From JAGVSR01 sp963786675 (GTDB lineage Bacteria > Pseudomonadota > Alphaproteobacteria > Rhizobiales > Hyphomicrobiaceae): a DNA stretch of 64,000 bases. Where the stretch lies: positions 1 to 64,000 of the forward strand of contig CAWAZY010000005.1 of assembly GCA_963786675.1 (NCBI GenBank). Direction: 5' to 3'. Below the pieces are notes generated by a model. That model was not told the DNA's origin. It saw nothing but the letters and a program-made list of their open reading frames with translations, and searched no databases. Positions 34,328-43,016 of the stretch are shown here, piece after piece. Each line of letters opens with the position of its first letter. The stretch's first letter is position 1. Position numbers and translations under genes: made by a program.

Positions 34328-34908
34328 TGGGCGCGCCCTCGCACGCCAGTCTTCTGGCTGTCGATTGGTCGGCTTTACCGGTGCCCGCCAATGACGGCGC
34401 GGCCCGTCATCTGACGGGCAGCCGCGTGCCCGCCGTGGCGCTCACCGCGACGGACGGCGGAACCGTCGAACTGGCCGCCCAGTCAGGGCGCACGGTGGTT
34501 TTCGTGTACCCGATGACCGGCAATCCGGGTGTCGCCTTGCCGAAAGATTGGGATGCTATTCCAGGTGCGCGCGGCTGCACGCCGCACGCGTGTTCGTTCC
34601 GCGATCTGCATGTCCAACTCAAGGACGCGGGGGCGGACCGCGTCTTCGGCCTGTCAGCGCAGAATACCGGTGATCAGTGCGAAGTCGTTGGCCGTTTGCA
34701 TCTGCCGTTTTCGCTTCTCTCGGATGCCAAGCTGGACCTCGCCATCGCAATGCGGCTTCCCATATTCGACGTTGACGGTCATACGTTACTGAAGCGCATG
34801 GCGATGATTATCGATGATGGGCGCGTGACGGCTGTTTTCTATCCGGTCTTCCCACCGGACCGGAATGCTGATGATGTGCTCCAATGGCTGAAGGAAAATC
34901 CCCGATGA
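34327..34908 (+). CDS. peroxiredoxin (AhpC/TSA-redoxin family), GCT type
   Basis: 193 residues. The thioredoxin-like redoxin fold has VELAAQSGRTVVFVYPMTGN, a WDAIPGARGCTPHACSFRDL active-site loop with Cys84 (likely peroxidatic) and Cys89, and a third Cys at 118 (NTGDQCEV). The short G-C-T-P-x-x-C form is typical of Prx-like AhpC/TSA proteins that reduce peroxides with thioredoxin or glutathione. It is cytoplasmic. It is coupled by overlapping start and stop codons to smpB upstream and to a cysteine-less paralogue downstream. Confidence 0.88.
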   Translation: MGAPSHASLLAVDWSALPVPANDGAARHLTGSRVPAVALTATDGGTVELAAQSGRTVVFVYPMTGNPGVALPKDWDAIPGARGCTPHACSFRDLHVQLKDAGADRVFGLSAQNTGDQCEVVGRLHLPFSLLSDAKLDLAIAMRLPIFDVDGHTLLKRMAMIIDDGRVTAVFYPVFPPDRNADDVLQWLKENPR

Positions 34909-35438
34909 CGGCTTGGCCCTATCCGGCGCCCGACGACGACGGTGGGGCTGCCCACCTGGGTGCGGGCACCGTCGTGCCCGACGTATCCCTGCCCGCAACC
35001 TCGGAAGGGGATATCTCGCTCGCCAAGGTCCAGGGCCTCGGCGTGGTCTTCATCTATCCGTGGTCGGGACGCGCAGGCGTACCCAATCCGCCCGGCTGGG
35101 ATGACATTCCAGGGGCCCATGGATCGACGGTGGAGGCGGAAGGTTTTCGCGATCACCACGCGGCGTTCCGTGCGCGCGGCGTGCACGTCTTCGGGTTGAG
35201 CACGCAATCGCGGGATTGGCAGCGGGAATTCGCGCGCCAGCTGAATTTGGACTTTCCGTTGCTCAGCGACGAGAACATGCACTTCGCAGATGCGTTAAAG
35301 CTGCCGCGGTTCGAGGCCGGCGGGGTGACGTTCCTCAAGCGACTGACACTGCTATTCTGGAACGGTCAGGTGGTGCGCGTCATTTATCCGGTGCACCCGC
35401 CGGGCCGGCACGCGCAAGACGTGCTGGAACTGCTCTAG
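34905..35438 (+). CDS. peroxiredoxin-like protein lacking all cysteines
   Basis: 177 residues, clearly a paralogue of the preceding protein (shared YPxxG, WDxIPGAxGxT, GLSxQ, FPLLSDxxxxxAxxLxLP, GxTxLKRxxxLxxxGxVxxVxYPVxPPxxxAxDVLxxL), but Cys84 and Cys89 of that protein are Ser74 and Glu79 here and there is no cysteine anywhere. It therefore cannot work as a peroxidase; a structural or regulatory partner of the first, or a holdase, is a reasonable guess. ATG 34905 overlaps the upstream stop by ATGA, with AAGGA nine bases upstream. The fold is intact, so it does not look decayed. Confidence 0.85.
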   Translation: MTAWPYPAPDDDGGAAHLGAGTVVPDVSLPATSEGDISLAKVQGLGVVFIYPWSGRAGVPNPPGWDDIPGAHGSTVEAEGFRDHHAAFRARGVHVFGLSTQSRDWQREFARQLNLDFPLLSDENMHFADALKLPRFEAGGVTFLKRLTLLFWNGQVVRVIYPVHPPGRHAQDVLELL

Positions 35439-35498
35439 TCGCGCGGTGCGCACGAATGAGGTTCCCAGCCGGGCCTTCTGTTCAGCCGCGACGGCCGC

Positions 35499-35936
35499 TC
35501 ACATAACATCGCCGACGACGTCCTCGGCGGAGTGGCCGAGCTTTTCCAGACCTTCCTCGAGGTAATCGGCGAGCAACGGCATGCCAAGCAGGTAGGCCGC
35601 CGTGGAGTTGGCCCGTTCGCTGCGTGCCGTCTCCATTGCGTCGTCAAATTCTTCCGGCTCGAATGTGCCACGGCCGACCCACGCCAGGGCGACCAGCGCG
35701 GCCTGCTCGTCGTCATTGAGCGCATCTATGAAGCCAGCGATCTCGCCGCTGACCGGATCGTTGGCGAAATCTTCCAGAACAGCGGCTGGATCCTCGTCGG
35801 CATCGCCCTCGCCGGTGTTGTCGTTCCATGCCCCAACCTTGGCGCCGTACTCGCGCGCCTTGACGATGACGTGCCCGACCTTTTCAGGCGCGATGCCAAA
35901 GTCTGCGACCGGTTCATTGTCCTCGTGGGTCTTCAT
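35499..35936 (-). CDS. DUF3775 domain protein
   Basis: 145 residues, very acidic (about a quarter Asp/Glu). The N-terminal part IAPEKVGHVIVKAREYGAKV and the Glu/Asp-rich middle followed by FIDALNDDEQAALVALAWVG fit the DUF3775 family, function unknown, which is confined mainly to Alphaproteobacteria. It is monocistronic and convergent with the peroxiredoxin genes. Confidence 0.83.
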   Translation of the reverse strand: MKTHEDNEPVADFGIAPEKVGHVIVKAREYGAKVGAWNDNTGEGDADEDPAAVLEDFANDPVSGEIAGFIDALNDDEQAALVALAWVGRGTFEPEEFDDAMETARSERANSTAAYLLGMPLLADYLEEGLEKLGHSAEDVVGDVM

Positions 35937-36028
35937 GTCGGCGCCTCGTTCAAACTAACGTGCAAGCAATTTAGCATGACGCGCGGGCCGCTTCATCTGG
36001 CGCGATGGCGCATTCGGCGTGACACGGC

Positions 36029-36721
36029 TCAGGTCCCGTCAAGATGGGCACGGACGGCGGCAAAGACGTCGTGGAACATGGGCCCGGTTAGGCGCCCCGT
36101 ATTGGTGTTGTAGCGTGAGCAGTGAAAACTATCGAACAGTGTCAGGGTGGGCGACAGGGAATGCCGGGCACCATGGCCGAAGAGATAGGCTGACTTGCGC
36201 AGGCCCAAGGCCGCCAGAACCTGATCGTGCGCGATCCGTCCCAGGGCCACAAGAGCGCGCAGGTGGGGCAATGCGGCAATCCGCGCGGCGAAGAACGGTC
36301 GGCAAGTCGCGATCTCATCCGGTGTGGGTTTGTTCTGGGGAGGAACGCAGCGAACGGCATTGGAGATCATGCAGTCGATGAGCGTCAGGCCATCGGCGGG
36401 ATCGGCCGCATAAGTGCCGCGGGCGAACCCGTGCGCGAGCAGCGTCTCGTAAAGAATGACGCCCGCGGTGTCGCCGGTGAACGGCCGGCCGGTCCGATTT
36501 GCGCCACGCAGGCCTGGCGCAAGACCGACCACGAGCAGACGCGCCTGAGCGGACCCGAACGACGGCACAGGGGCATTGAACCAATGGGGCTCGGTGATCT
36601 GGACATCGGCACGGAACCGCGCCAGCCGCGGGCATAGCGCGCAATCGGCGGGCGCCTCCGGCGTTGACTGGGCGGTTGACTGGGCGACTGTCTGTTGCGC
36701 ACTTCGTGACTTTATAGCCAT
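36029..36721 (-). CDS. uracil-DNA glycosylase, family 5 (UdgB type)
   Basis: 230 residues. The iron-sulfur-type N-terminal CALCPRLARFR motif, then LLVVGLAPGLRGANRTGRPF, the family 5 motif, and a C-terminal histidine motif in DSFHCSRYNTNTG (the family 4/5 loop has FHPS here). It removes uracil, hypoxanthine and related bases from DNA in base-excision repair. No signal peptide; the first 25 residues are Gln/Ser/Thr-rich and non-conserved. It is 54 bases downstream of the NYN gene's 3' side in the same direction of transcription. Confidence 0.9.
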   Translation of the reverse strand: MAIKSRSAQQTVAQSTAQSTPEAPADCALCPRLARFRADVQITEPHWFNAPVPSFGSAQARLLVVGLAPGLRGANRTGRPFTGDTAGVILYETLLAHGFARGTYAADPADGLTLIDCMISNAVRCVPPQNKPTPDEIATCRPFFAARIAALPHLRALVALGRIAHDQVLAALGLRKSAYLFGHGARHSLSPTLTLFDSFHCSRYNTNTGRLTGPMFHDVFAAVRAHLDGT

Positions 36722-36775
36722 GAAGTCCCGTTAGCACAGTCCTCCGGCCAAGCCGAGCAGATCGCGCCGTGCGGG

Positions 36776-37429
36776 CTAGACCTCTTCCTCGGTGACGTCG
36801 TCGAAGTCCTCGTAGGTCACGGGTCCGCGCGCTGGGGCACCGTTCGACGGTCCACCCCGGGCCGGCACAAAGCTGCGGCCATCGCGTGGCGCGCGGGCAC
36901 TGGCGGGACGCCCGACGATGCTTTCCAAGTCGGCGAGGTCAATAAACTGGTCGGCCTGCCGGCGCAGTTCATCGGCAATCATCGGGGGCTGCGTCTGCAA
37001 GGTCGACACGACACTGACACGCTTGCCCTTCTGTTGAAGGGCGCCAACCAGCGAACGGAAATCACCGTCGCCGGAGAAGAGTACAATGTGGTCGAGCGAC
37101 TCCGCCAGACGCATCGCGTCGACGGCAAGCTCGATATCCATATTGCCCTTCACCTTGCGCCGACCGTTGGCGTCGGTGAACTCCTTGGTCGGCTTGGTGA
37201 CCATGGTGTAACCGTTGTAGTCCAGCCAATCGATCAAGGGGCGGATCGAAGAGTATTCCTGATCTTCGACCAGAGCGGTGTAGTAGAGCGCGCGGACCAG
37301 TTGGCATTTGGCGCGAAAATGCGTCAGCAAGCGCTTGTAGTCGATATCAAAACCGAGGGACTTGGACGTCGCGTAGAGGTTGGCGCCGTCGATAAATAGT
37401 GCGACCCGCTCGGTCTGGTAGAAATGCAT
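36776..37429 (-). CDS. NYN-domain (LabA/DUF88) nuclease-like protein
   Basis: 217 residues from ATG 37429, which follows AAAGG at eight bases. The NYN fold (PIN-like RNase) begins RVALFIDGANLYATSKSLGF with the first catalytic Asp, has KVKGNMDIELAVDAMRLA and HIVLFSGDGDFRSLV with the other acidic residues, and a variable C-terminal tail rich in Arg, Gly and Pro that could bind RNA. LabA/DUF88 proteins are conserved in Alphaproteobacteria next to rpoZ. It is divergent from rpoZ across 533 bases. The in-frame upstream part to 37687 is not conserved and not used here. Confidence 0.93.
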   Translation of the reverse strand: MHFYQTERVALFIDGANLYATSKSLGFDIDYKRLLTHFRAKCQLVRALYYTALVEDQEYSSIRPLIDWLDYNGYTMVTKPTKEFTDANGRRKVKGNMDIELAVDAMRLAESLDHIVLFSGDGDFRSLVGALQQKGKRVSVVSTLQTQPPMIADELRRQADQFIDLADLESIVGRPASARAPRDGRSFVPARGGPSNGAPARGPVTYEDFDDVTEEEV

Positions 37430-37962
37430 CTCGACGCCTTTCAAAGATTTAGTCTTGTTTTCAAACGGCTCGGTTTGTGTCCGCAAGCTTGGCGTCTCTC
37501 GTTTCAGGCTAACTGTCCGGCATGCGGGCCGGGTGCCGTTCGGGACGAGGCCAAAGCGAAAATCTTGCTCACGTGGAGATTGAGCATCCCGACCGCTATC
37601 TCCACAAGTAACGCACAGCGAGATTTTATTATTCCCATGGGTAATAAATGCGGACACGGGTTTGGTAAAGTGACGGTCCTGCAACAAACGCCGGGATGTT
37701 CAATCTGCCCACAGATTATCGTGCCTCGGACCAGAACGAAATGCGGCCTTCGGCGACGGCGATTTTGGCAATCAGGGCCTTGATCCCGAAGCCATCTTGT
37801 GCTTCTTTGGATTTGTTGGGCTGGGCAGGTGCTGCGCGGCCCGATGTTGTTTGGCTACGCGTGGGCGCAGTTTGTCGCCGGAGCCAATGATCATTTTTGC
37901 GCGGGGATGGATCGTCCGCCCCGATCGCTCCTGTCACCACGAAGCTCGAGGATGGATTCAGG
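37430..37962. other. intergenic region between NYN gene and rpoZ
   Basis: 533 bases holding the divergent promoters. The open frames on either strand lack credible starts. I saw no tRNA and no clear ribosomal or other RNA motif. The AT-richer part (about 37600-37690, with TTTTATTATTCCC) is a candidate promoter region. I cannot place the -35 and -10 elements with confidence. Confidence 0.4.
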
Positions 37963-38394
37963 ATGGCTCGCGTCACCGTCGAAGATTGCGTCGATAAGGT
38001 CCCCAACCGTTTCGAACTCGTGTTGCTGGCCGCCCACCGCGCCCGGGCGATTGCGAACGGTGGTCCGGTGTCCATCGATGATGAAAACGACAAGAACCCG
38101 GTCATTGCGCTGCGCGAGATCGCTGAGAAGGCCATCCCGCCGGATGACATGCGCGAAAGCCTGATCCATTCGATCCAGAAGAATGTGGAAGTCGACGAGC
38201 CGGAAGCTGGGGCCGCCCCTGTTTTGGCCATCGAGCGCCGCGGGCCGATCCTTGGCCGCGACGATCAGTCGAGCGATACCCAGGTCGACGTTCTGACCGA
38301 AGAGCAGCTGCTGCGTGGCCTGGAAAGCATGACCCCGTCGGAGCCGTCGTCTGCCGGCACGGGTCCCGCCAACCCGCGTGAGCGGGGCCGCTAG
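37963..38394 (+). CDS. rpoZ: DNA-directed RNA polymerase omega subunit
   Basis: 143 residues. Small subunit that assists assembly of RNA polymerase and takes part in the ppGpp response. It starts MARVTVEDCVDKVPNRFELV, the signature of the alphaproteobacterial omega subunit, with KNPVIALREIAEKAI following. The C-terminal half is an acidic tail longer than in E. coli. ATG 37963 is supported by GAGGA ten bases upstream. It is followed by the RelA/SpoT gene, a common arrangement in this class. Confidence 0.97.
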   Translation: MARVTVEDCVDKVPNRFELVLLAAHRARAIANGGPVSIDDENDKNPVIALREIAEKAIPPDDMRESLIHSIQKNVEVDEPEAGAAPVLAIERRGPILGRDDQSSDTQVDVLTEEQLLRGLESMTPSEPSSAGTGPANPRERGR

Positions 38395-38557
38395 GTCGGC
38401 AAGATCTACGCTGCGTCCTGGATTAGGCCTGGATTAGGGATGTGCACCGCTTTCCGGCGATGCGCGCATCGGCCCTGGCGCGGGGCCTCGTGGAGTGCGA
38501 ACGGGCGCGCTATACTCCGGCGCGGCGGATCTGCTCACCCGAGGACCGACTGCAACC

Positions 38558-40804
38558 ATGATGCGGCAATACGAACTCGTCGAACGGGTTCAGAAATACG
38601 ATCCGAAAGCCAGCGAGGCGCTTCTAAACCGCGCCTACGTCTACGCTATGAAGGCGCATGGCAACCAGAAGCGTGCTTCGGGCGATCCCTACTTTTCCCA
38701 CCCGCTCGAAGTCGCCGCGATCCTGACCGACCTCAAGCTCGATGACGCGACCGTGGCGACGGCGTTGCTGCACGACGTCATCGAAGACACCGACACGACA
38801 CGCGCTGAGATCGACCAGTTGTTCGGCGCGGAAATCGGGGCCCTGGTCGACGGTCTCACCAAAATCAAGCGGCTCGATCTCGTCTCCAAGCAGACCGAGC
38901 AGGCGGAGAATTTCCGCAAGCTCCTCGTCGCCATTTCGACCGACATCCGCGTGCTGCTCGTCAAGCTCGCGGACCGCCTCCACAATATGCGCACTCTGGA
39001 GCACATGAAGCCGGGCAGCCGGCAGCGCATATCGCAGGAAACGCTCGACATCTATGCGCCGCTCGCCGGCCGCATGGGCATGCAGGCGATGCGTGACGAG
39101 CTTGAGGATCACGCCTTCCGCTGGCTGCATCCGGACGCCTACTCGACAGTCACTTCGAAGCTCGCTGACCTGCGCACCAAGAATGAAGGCTTAGTCGAGG
39201 AAATTGAAACGGCGCTGGCAGCCCATCTCGCCAATGTTGGCATCGAGGCGAGCGTCAAGGGACGAGAGAAAAAGCCCTACTCGATCTGGCGGAAAATGAC
39301 GAACAAGCAGATTTCGCTGGAGCAGCTGTCCGACATTTGGGCCTTCCGGGTCACCTGCCGCGACATCTCGGAATGCTACCGCGTTCTTGGCGTGGCGCAC
39401 ACGACATGGCGGGCCGTACCGGGGCGCTTCAAGGATTACATCTCGACGCCCAAGCAGAACAACTACCAGTCGATCCACACAACCGTCGTCGGTCCCCGGC
39501 ACCAGCGCGTCGAACTGCAAATCCGCACCCAGCTCATGCATCAGGTCGCTGAATATGGTGTAGCCGCGCATGCGCTTTACAAGGAAATGAGTGCAGGTGC
39601 GATTACAGTCGGCGGCTCGCCGACCTCGCTCGACGATAAGGAGCATGGTCCTTACGTGTGGCTGCGGCACATGGTGGAATCCTTGCTGGAAGGTTCCAAC
39701 CCGGAAGAATTCCTGGAGCATACCAAGCTCGAACTGTTTCAGGATCAGGTCTTCTGCTTCACCCCGAAGGGCCGCCTGATTGCTCTGCCGCGCGGCGCGA
39801 CGCCGCTCGATTTCGCCTACGCCGTGCATACCGATGTCGGCAATGCCGCGGTCGGGGCTTATGTGAACGGCCGCCACGTTCCGATCGATACGCGGCTGCG
39901 CAATGGCGACGAAGTGGAGATCAGAACCTCGAAGGGACATGTGCCGCCCGCCGCCTGGGAAAGCCTGTGCGTGACCGGCCGCGCGCAAGGTGCCATTCGC
40001 CGTGCCGCGCGCGAAGCCGTGCGCCGGCAGTACGTCGAATTGGGCCGGCGGTTGACCATGGCCGCGTTCGAGGCTGCGCACGTGACCTACGCGGATGAAA
40101 ACGTCAAGCGCGTGCTGTCGAAGTTTCCTCAGAAGTCGCTCGATGAAGTTCTGGCGGCGGTGGCGCGTGGAGAGCTGCCGGCGGGCGATGTGTTGAAAGC
40201 GGTGGCGCCAGAAGCGGCGTCGGCGAACGCAATTCCCGCGGGTCTCGAGAATCCGCTGAAGGGCTGGCTCGATCTAACCAAAATTACCGGTCTCAGGGTG
40301 AAAGCATCCAGCGCACCGGCCGGGCGGACGGAGGCTGTGCTCAACGGCACGAAGAACCCGGCGGCGGGTATCGCGCTGCGCGGATTGAAAGACGACGTGC
40401 CGGTGATCTTCGAGGATGGCGGCGCGGTTCCTGGCGATCGCATCGTCGGCGTCTTAGAGCCCGGCACCGGCATCCGCATCTTCCAGATCCACTCGCCCCG
40501 GCTTCAGGAATTCGAGCACCAGCGCTGGATCGATATGTCGTGGGAAATCGACCCCACTAAGCAGGAGCGTTTTCCGGCGTGGCTCAGTGTGACGGCGCCC
40601 AACGAGCCCGGCACGTTGGCCAAGATCGCCGAGGTGATCGGCGAACGGGACGGCAACATCGATAATCTCAAGATGATGCGCCGCGCATCGGATTTCACCG
40701 AATTGCGGATCGAGCTGGAAGTCTTCGATCTGGCCCACCTCAACCGCATCATTTCCGCGCTGAAGGAAACTGCGGTGGTGACGCAAGTGGAGCGCATCTT
40801 CTGA
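38558..40804 (+). CDS. spoT: bifunctional (p)ppGpp synthetase/hydrolase RelA/SpoT (Rsh)
   Basis: 748 residues. It has the HD hydrolase domain (HPLEVAAILTDLKLDDATV, LLHDVIEDTDTT), the synthetase domain (KGREKKPYSIWRKM, DIWAFRVTCRDISEC, KQNNYQSIHTTV, ELQIRTQLMHQVAEYGVAAH), the TGS domain (IALPRGATPLDFAYAVHTDV) and a C-terminal ACT domain (APNEPGTLAKIAEVIGERDG). It makes and degrades (p)ppGpp on the ribosome in response to starvation. Typical alphaproteobacteria have one Rsh, as here. ATG 38558 is chosen; the MMRQYELVERVQKY start is common in related genomes. The frame is open to 38495. Confidence 0.97.
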   Translation: MMRQYELVERVQKYDPKASEALLNRAYVYAMKAHGNQKRASGDPYFSHPLEVAAILTDLKLDDATVATALLHDVIEDTDTTRAEIDQLFGAEIGALVDGLTKIKRLDLVSKQTEQAENFRKLLVAISTDIRVLLVKLADRLHNMRTLEHMKPGSRQRISQETLDIYAPLAGRMGMQAMRDELEDHAFRWLHPDAYSTVTSKLADLRTKNEGLVEEIETALAAHLANVGIEASVKGREKKPYSIWRKMTNKQISLEQLSDIWAFRVTCRDISECYRVLGVAHTTWRAVPGRFKDYISTPKQNNYQSIHTTVVGPRHQRVELQIRTQLMHQVAEYGVAAHALYKEMSAGAITVGGSPTSLDDKEHGPYVWLRHMVESLLEGSNPEEFLEHTKLELFQDQVFCFTPKGRLIALPRGATPLDFAYAVHTDVGNAAVGAYVNGRHVPIDTRLRNGDEVEIRTSKGHVPPAAWESLCVTGRAQGAIRRAAREAVRRQYVELGRRLTMAAFEAAHVTYADENVKRVLSKFPQKSLDEVLAAVARGELPAGDVLKAVAPEAASANAIPAGLENPLKGWLDLTKITGLRVKASSAPAGRTEAVLNGTKNPAAGIALRGLKDDVPVIFEDGGAVPGDRIVGVLEPGTGIRIFQIHSPRLQEFEHQRWIDMSWEIDPTKQERFPAWLSVTAPNEPGTLAKIAEVIGERDGNIDNLKMMRRASDFTELRIELEVFDLAHLNRIISALKETAVVTQVERIF

Positions 40805-40874
40805 TGAGAGGCGCGGCATTGCCCCCGACACCGGCGAACAAACGCGGAGCGCCGAGCAAAGCAGTTCGAACAGC

Positions 40875-41678
40875 ATGGACCTTGTCATGACGTCATCTGG
40901 ATCTTTGCATCTGCCGCTGAGGCTCGGTGTCAACATCGACCATGTCGCCACGATCCGGAATGCGCGCGGTGGCCGGCATCCCGATCCGTTGCGGGCGGCG
41001 CATCTTGCCGTTGAGGCCGGCGCCGACGGCATCACGGCGCACTTGCGCGAGGACCGGCGCCACATCTCCGATACCGATATCGCACGCTTGAAGGCGGAGC
41101 TGACGCGCCCCTTGAACCTGGAAATGGCGGCGACGTCCGAGATGCTGGCCATTGCCCTGCGGCATGTGCCCAATGCGTGCTGCCTCGTACCGGAGCGGCG
41201 CGAGGAGCGCACCACGGAAGGCGGACTGGATGTCGTGCGCGGCGGTGAGAACCTGAAGTCCATCGTCTCGACGCTGCGGGATGCCGGCATTCGCGTTTCG
41301 CTGTTCATCGAGCCGGACCCTCGCGCCATCGAGGCGTCGGCTGCACTCAAGGCCGATATTGTCGAACTGCATACGGGGGCCTATTGCGAGCGGGCGCTGG
41401 AAGACGACGCCAAGGGATTGGCCGCGGAACTCGCCCGGATGGCGAAAGCCGCCGCATTGGCGCACGAGGCCGGGCTTGAGGTACATGCCGGCCATGGCCT
41501 GACGTACAATACCGTCACACCCATTGCGCGCCTGCCGCAGATCGTGGAGCTCAACATCGGTCATTTTCTGATCGGAGAAGCGATCTTCGGCGGCATGCAT
41601 TCTGCGATCCGTCATATGCGCGCCTTGATGGATCACGCCAGAACGGAGCCGCGCCGCACGTCCAGTTCCGTTATGTGA
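40875..41678 (+). CDS. pdxJ: pyridoxine 5'-phosphate synthase
   Basis: 267 residues. Condenses deoxyxylulose 5-phosphate with 3-amino-2-oxopropyl phosphate in the last step of de novo vitamin B6 synthesis. TIM-barrel signatures: LRLGVNIDHVATIRNARGG, PNACCLVPERREE, VSLFIEPDPRAIEAS, and EVHAGHGLTYNTVTPIARL. The start at 40875 has no clear ribosome binding site; ATG 40887 is an alternative. It follows the Rsh gene by 70 bases. Confidence 0.96.
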   Translation: MDLVMTSSGSLHLPLRLGVNIDHVATIRNARGGRHPDPLRAAHLAVEAGADGITAHLREDRRHISDTDIARLKAELTRPLNLEMAATSEMLAIALRHVPNACCLVPERREERTTEGGLDVVRGGENLKSIVSTLRDAGIRVSLFIEPDPRAIEASAALKADIVELHTGAYCERALEDDAKGLAAELARMAKAAALAHEAGLEVHAGHGLTYNTVTPIARLPQIVELNIGHFLIGEAIFGGMHSAIRHMRALMDHARTEPRRTSSSVM

Positions 41679-41688
41679 TAGCTCCGCC

Positions 41689-42105
41689 ATGATCCTCGGC
41701 ATCGGCAACGACATCATCGACATCCGCCGGATCGCGGCGACGCTGGATAGGTTCGGCGACCGCTTCATCGACCGGGTCTATACGGATATCGAGCGGGCTA
41801 AGTCCGAGGGGCGGTCGGCGCGCGCCGCGTCGTATGCCAAGCGGTTCGCGGCCAAGGAAGCGTGTGCGAAGGCACTCGGTACGGGTCTGCGCCATGGCGT
41901 CTACTGGCGCGATATGGGCGTCGTGAACCTGGTCACCGGACGGCCGACCTTGAAGCTGACGGGGGGTGCTGCCCGGCATTTGCGGCTTCTGGTGCCGGAT
42001 GGTTACGAGGCGCGCATCGATTTGACGATTACGGATGATTTTCCGCTCGCAGAAGCCGTTGTAATCATTTCATGTATCGCTTCCAAGGCCGCGGTTCGCG
42101 GGTGA
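41689..42105 (+). CDS. acpS: holo-[acyl-carrier-protein] synthase
   Basis: 138 residues. Transfers 4'-phosphopantetheine from CoA to the acyl carrier protein. It has the AcpS signature GIGNDIIDIRRI at the start (metal-binding Asp) and the second motif YAKRFAAKEACAKALGTG. The start codon lies ten bases after the pdxJ stop, so the genes are co-transcribed. Confidence 0.96.
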   Translation: MILGIGNDIIDIRRIAATLDRFGDRFIDRVYTDIERAKSEGRSARAASYAKRFAAKEACAKALGTGLRHGVYWRDMGVVNLVTGRPTLKLTGGAARHLRLLVPDGYEARIDLTITDDFPLAEAVVIISCIASKAAVRG

Positions 42106-42237
42106 TGCGGCGCGACGAATGGACCGGCGGGCCGATTTGCCTGAATGAGGGCGAACCGGTATAGCGAGCGGCACATTTGCAGGGCATGATGGCGCGCCGC
42201 CCGGCCCGCTTGCCCTTATCCCTGACTTGGAGATCAC

Positions 42238-43008
42238 ATGAGTTCGCTACGTAAGGCCGATGCATCGCGCCACTACGGCTGGTGGGATACTGCCGTTGTC
42301 GTCGTGCAGGCACTGGCGATCGCCATGGTCGTGCGGATTTTCTTCTACCAGCCCTTCAACATTCCCTCGGGCTCCATGAAGGAGACGTTGCTGGTCGGGG
42401 ACTATCTCTTCGTTTCGAAGCTGTCTTACGGGTACAGCCGGTACTCATTTCCGTTCGGCTACAATCTCTTTTCCGGGCGCATCTTCGCCGATGCACCCGA
42501 GCGCGGCGACGTGGTGGTGTTCAAGCTCCCGCGTGACAACTCAACCGACTACATCAAGCGCGTGATCGGGCTCCCAGGCGACGAAGTCGAAATGCGCGCG
42601 GGACAGCTGTTCATCAATGGCAAGGGCGTGCCCAAGGTTGCCAAGGGCAGCTTCACGACGCCCGATGAAGATGGTGCCGTCGAAGAGATCTCGACGTTCG
42701 AGGAAACGCTCCCCAATGGCGTCAAGTACACCGTTCTTGATGCTGAGCAGAACGCACCGTTCGACAATGTCGGGCCCTACAAGGTCCCCGACGGCCACTA
42801 CTTCATGATGGGTGACAATCGCGACAATTCCACCGACAGCCGGGCTCTCTGGGCTGTCGGTTACGTCCCGGCGGAAAACCTGGTCGGCCGCGCCGAAGTC
42901 ATCTTCTTCTCAGCGGCGGTGGACGAGCCGAACGCGCTGCGCTGGACCAGTCCGTGGACATGGCCCTTCGATATCCGCTGGAGCCGCTTCTTCAATTTGG
43001 TGCGCTGA
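42238..43008 (+). CDS. lepB: signal peptidase I
   Basis: 256 residues. One N-terminal transmembrane segment (about residues 17-36) precedes the periplasmic Ser/Lys protease domain. The catalytic Ser46 is in NIPSGSMKETL, the general-base Lys107 in YIKRVIGLPGD, with GDNRDNSTDSR as the substrate-box motif. It cleaves signal peptides of exported proteins. GGAG lies five bases before the ATG. It leads a run lepB-rnc-era-(small protein)-recO that is conserved in many alphaproteobacteria. Confidence 0.97.
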   Translation: MSSLRKADASRHYGWWDTAVVVVQALAIAMVVRIFFYQPFNIPSGSMKETLLVGDYLFVSKLSYGYSRYSFPFGYNLFSGRIFADAPERGDVVVFKLPRDNSTDYIKRVIGLPGDEVEMRAGQLFINGKGVPKVAKGSFTTPDEDGAVEEISTFEETLPNGVKYTVLDAEQNAPFDNVGPYKVPDGHYFMMGDNRDNSTDSRALWAVGYVPAENLVGRAEVIFFSAAVDEPNALRWTSPWTWPFDIRWSRFFNLVR

Positions 43009-43016
43009 CGGAGCTC

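Noticed and set aside
37716..38231. 171-residue minus-strand frame across the start of rpoZ
   Set aside because: It overlaps rpoZ, a well-supported gene, and has no start signal or family similarity.
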